NCBI GenBank assembly: GCA_900754175.1
Contig: CAAEBS010000068.1
Coordinates: 1 to 6,587 of the forward strand
Direction: 5' to 3'
Origin: Clostridia bacterium
Lineage (GTDB): Bacteria > Bacillota > Clostridia > Oscillospirales > CAG-272
Length of the DNA: 6,587 nucleotides
A program made the translations under genes and the position numbers. Every line of letters starts with the position of its first letter. The first letter of the stretch is position 1. Positions 5,376-6,587 of the stretch are shown one piece after another. The notes under the pieces are model-generated. The model was not told where the DNA came from. It worked only from the letters and a program-made list of their open reading frames with translations, and did not search any database.

Positions 5376-6104
5376 ATGAAAAAAGTATTTGTTTTCGCAC
5401 TTGCATTGATTACCGTATTATCTATGTCTCTTGCGTCTTGTAAAAAAGATAATACCCCGAATGTCACAAACGACGACGATGGTGAATTTGTTGTAAGAAC
5501 CGACACCTCTGGCAACACCGGAACAACCGGTACCGGAACGGGAACCAGCGGAAGCACCACCACCCCTGCTGTCTGGACCGATAAAAATGATGAAGTTTAC
5601 GTGCTGGGACTGTCCAATGTCCGTGGCTCTGCTTCTCCGTCCGGAAACCTGCTCGGACAGGTCTCCATGGGAACCAAGCTGACCCGCATTGCCTCCAACG
5701 GTACTTGGGAAAAGATCTCCTATAATGGTAGTGAAGCCTACATCCGCTCCTATCTCGTAACCACAAGCCAAGCAGAAGTGACCTTTACCGAGGTAGAAAA
5801 GAAAGCAATCCATATCACGGTCGGCGCCAATGCAGATAAGCCTATCCAGATCAATCTCCGTACTTCCCCGATCTACGATGCAGCTCTGGGTGACCAGAAC
5901 GTCGGTATTTCCGGTCTTACCAATAAACAGACCGCAAACGGCGAGTTGCAGGTTGTTGCCATCAACGGAACCAGAACCTGGCTCAAGGTTGAGTTTAACG
6001 GAAAAGATGCAAGCGGTAACGATAAGAGCGGCACTTTCTACTGCCGGCTGACTTACATTGAGGAGTACAAGAATTCTTCCGGCGGCGCCGGCGGAATGGG
6101 CTGA
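5376..6104 (+). CDS. Surface lipoprotein with bacterial SH3-like domains
   Basis: The 242-residue product begins with a lipoprotein signal peptide: MKK, a hydrophobic core (4-18) and the lipobox LASC, so Cys22 should be lipidated and the protein anchored outside the membrane. A polar stretch with an acidic patch (about 23-43) and a Thr/Gly/Ser-rich linker (about 43-63) follow. Residues about 73-128 fit a bacterial SH3 domain: NVRGSASPSGNLLGQVSMGT, a TWEKISYNG strand pair and AYIRSYL. A second, more divergent SH3-like unit covers about 158-230 (INLRTSP, TWLKVEFNG, GTFYCRLTYIEE). The tail is Gly-rich. Such domains often bind cell-wall peptides, so a cell-wall-associated role is plausible, but no catalytic domain is present and the function is unknown. 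It is a single-gene unit with its own strong promoter, long leader and terminator. Confidence 0.88.
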   Translation: MKKVFVFALALITVLSMSLASCKKDNTPNVTNDDDGEFVVRTDTSGNTGTTGTGTGTSGSTTTPAVWTDKNDEVYVLGLSNVRGSASPSGNLLGQVSMGTKLTRIASNGTWEKISYNGSEAYIRSYLVTTSQAEVTFTEVEKKAIHITVGANADKPIQINLRTSPIYDAALGDQNVGISGLTNKQTANGELQVVAINGTRTWLKVEFNGKDASGNDKSGTFYCRLTYIEEYKNSSGGAGGMG

Positions 6105-6139
6105 TCCCAAATACCGTTAATTTAATTTCGGAATTTTTC

Positions 6140-6178
6140 CGGGGCAATCACAAACGTGATTGCCCCGTTTCTTTGTCT
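6140..6178 (+). terminator. Terminator of the lipoprotein gene
   Basis: A perfect 12-bp stem pairs CGGGGCAATCAC (6140-6151) with GTGATTGCCCCG (6156-6167) around an AAAC loop. It is followed by TTTCTTTGTCTC. The hairpin starts 35 bases after the stop codon of the lipoprotein gene. Confidence 0.93.
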
Positions 6179-6182
6179 CTCC

Positions 6183-6316
6183 AAAAGCCTTCTCCAGCGG
6201 GAGAAGGTGGCAGCCGGAGGCTGACGGATGAAGTGTCGGAATAAGTAAGTTTTTCCCGAGAACTCCTCATCCACCACTGCCGTGGTCCCCCTTCTCCCAC
6301 AGGAGAAGGCTTTTTT
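6183..6316 (+). repeat. Repeat A, right copy (complete, MITE-like)
   Basis: A 134-base element is bounded by a perfect 13-bp terminal inversion, AAAAGCCTTCTCC (6183-6195) and GGAGAAGGCTTTT (6302-6314). Each end is itself a hairpin: CCTTCTCC/GGAGAAGG at 6188-6207 and at 6290-6309. T-runs face outward on both strands, so both ends resemble intrinsic terminators. Inside are CAGCC-GGA-GGCTG (6211-6223) and ACCAC-TGCC-GTGGT (6273-6286). Bases 6183-6258 match the reverse complement of 1-75. There is no open frame of note and no obvious target-site duplication. A dispersed non-autonomous element is the likeliest reading. Confidence 0.82.
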
Positions 6317-6317
6317 A

Positions 6318-6332
6318 TTAGCTTAAAGCTAA
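6318..6332. repeat. Short perfect palindrome
   Basis: TTAGCTTAAAGCTAA is a 7-bp inverted repeat around one central base, flanked by T-rich sequence on the left and A-rich sequence on the right. It lies directly after repeat A. It may be an extension of that element or a small site; no function can be assigned. Confidence 0.4.
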
Positions 6333-6337
6333 AAAAA

Positions 6338-6416
6338 TAACGCCGGTAATCCGGCGTAAATTCTAACTTTAAAGTAACGCCGAAAATCCAGCAAATCCGG
6401 CGTAAATTCAAACTTT
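6338..6416. repeat. Two related short hairpin units
   Basis: Unit 1 (6338-6370) and unit 2 (6375-6416) share the frame TAACGCCG, then AATCCGGCGTAAATTC, then AACTTT; unit 2 has extra bases in the middle. Unit 1 folds as ACGCCGG-TAAT-CCGGCGT, a perfect 7-bp stem. Unit 2 keeps the ACGCCG/CGGCGT arms with a longer loop. This looks like a tandem duplication of a small hairpin that later diverged. Confidence 0.6.
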
Positions 6417-6437
6417 GGGTGCCAATTTCTGCCCGTC

Positions 6438-6519
6438 GTGTCATCCTGAGCGAAGGGCGAAGCCCGGAGTCGAACCCGGAGGGCGACCGCAGGTCGGGAT
6501 CTCCTATCGTCGAGCGCAC
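6438..6519 (+). repeat. Repeat B, right copy
   Basis: This is the direct, ungapped copy of the 82-base unit at 181-262, differing at six positions. The GGGC-GAA-GCCC and CGACC/GGTCG inversions are kept. Having copies on both sides of the coding region, in the same orientation, shows the unit is dispersed in this genome. Confidence 0.8.
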
Positions 6520-6587
6520 CAACCCCTTGCCCTCTTCTGTCTGGGTATCAGAGGTGACTGGTCTCCATTAATCCACTGTGTATCGAC
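6520..6587. other. Non-coding tail of the window
   Basis: The last 68 bases follow repeat B and show no start codon with a ribosome site, no hairpin of note and no recognisable gene end. The open frame at 6148-6522 on the minus strand runs through the repeats and is not protein-like. Confidence 0.4.

Noticed and set aside
5418..6110. 230-codon open frame on the minus strand opposite the lipoprotein gene
   Set aside because: The plus-strand frame has a lipobox, SH3 pattern, promoter, ribosome site and terminator; the antisense frame has none of these.
1..6519. CRISPR-like array suggested by repeated units at both edges
   Set aside because: The repeats are kilobases apart, not regularly spaced, and there are no spacers or cas genes.
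6148..6522. 124-codon minus-strand frame at the right edge
   Set aside because: It is made of the lipoprotein terminator, repeat A, the hairpin pair and repeat B translated in one frame.

Overview
The window looks like a chromosomal piece from an endospore-forming member of the Clostridia, perhaps an Oscillospiraceae/Ruminococcaceae-type gut organism. The evidence is a spoVAD-spoVAE pair, Firmicutes-type AAGGAGG ribosome binding sites, a LacX-type aldose epimerase, a Firmicutes-style uridine phosphorylase, and short hairpin-rich intergenic repeats of a kind I associate with those genomes. The family-level guess is inference; no rRNA or other phylogenetic marker is present.

Layout. Bases 1-340 are non-coding: the end of a dispersed hairpin repeat (A, 1-75), one copy of a second repeat (B, 181-262) and a strong minus-strand terminator (261-314). 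On the minus strand, 341-1739 holds an ECF-like sigma factor gene. A membrane-anchored putative anti-sigma gene follows it and overlaps it by 20 bases. Their promoter lies at 1789-1817. Also on the minus strand, 1904-3297 holds spoVAD followed by spoVAE, parts of the dipicolinic-acid channel of the forespore membrane; spoVAC is not next to them. The spoVAD promoter region (3298-3396) is shared with a divergent plus-strand operon: an aldose 1-epimerase family gene (3439-4317) and a uridine phosphorylase gene (4346-5128). A consensus promoter at 5205-5234 and a roughly 135-base, potentially structured leader precede a gene for a lipoprotein with bacterial SH3 domains (5376-6104). That gene ends at a 12-bp-stem terminator (6140-6178). 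Bases 6183-6587 are non-coding: a complete copy of repeat A in inverted orientation relative to the left one, a pair of short related hairpins, and a direct copy of repeat B.

How the genes work together. The sigma and anti-sigma genes form a self-contained, translationally coupled regulatory pair that probably senses an envelope signal. The spoVA pair acts in late sporulation and germination. The epimerase and phosphorylase genes form a small sugar/nucleoside salvage operon. The lipoprotein is a single-gene surface-protein unit.

I do not see a clear, previously undescribed multi-gene system. The items most worth checking are the structured leader at 5241-5375, the abutting divergent promoters at 3330-3392 with a symmetric -10 box, the inverted terminator-ended repeat element at both edges, and the anti-sigma protein that lacks a zinc motif but carries a cysteine cluster.
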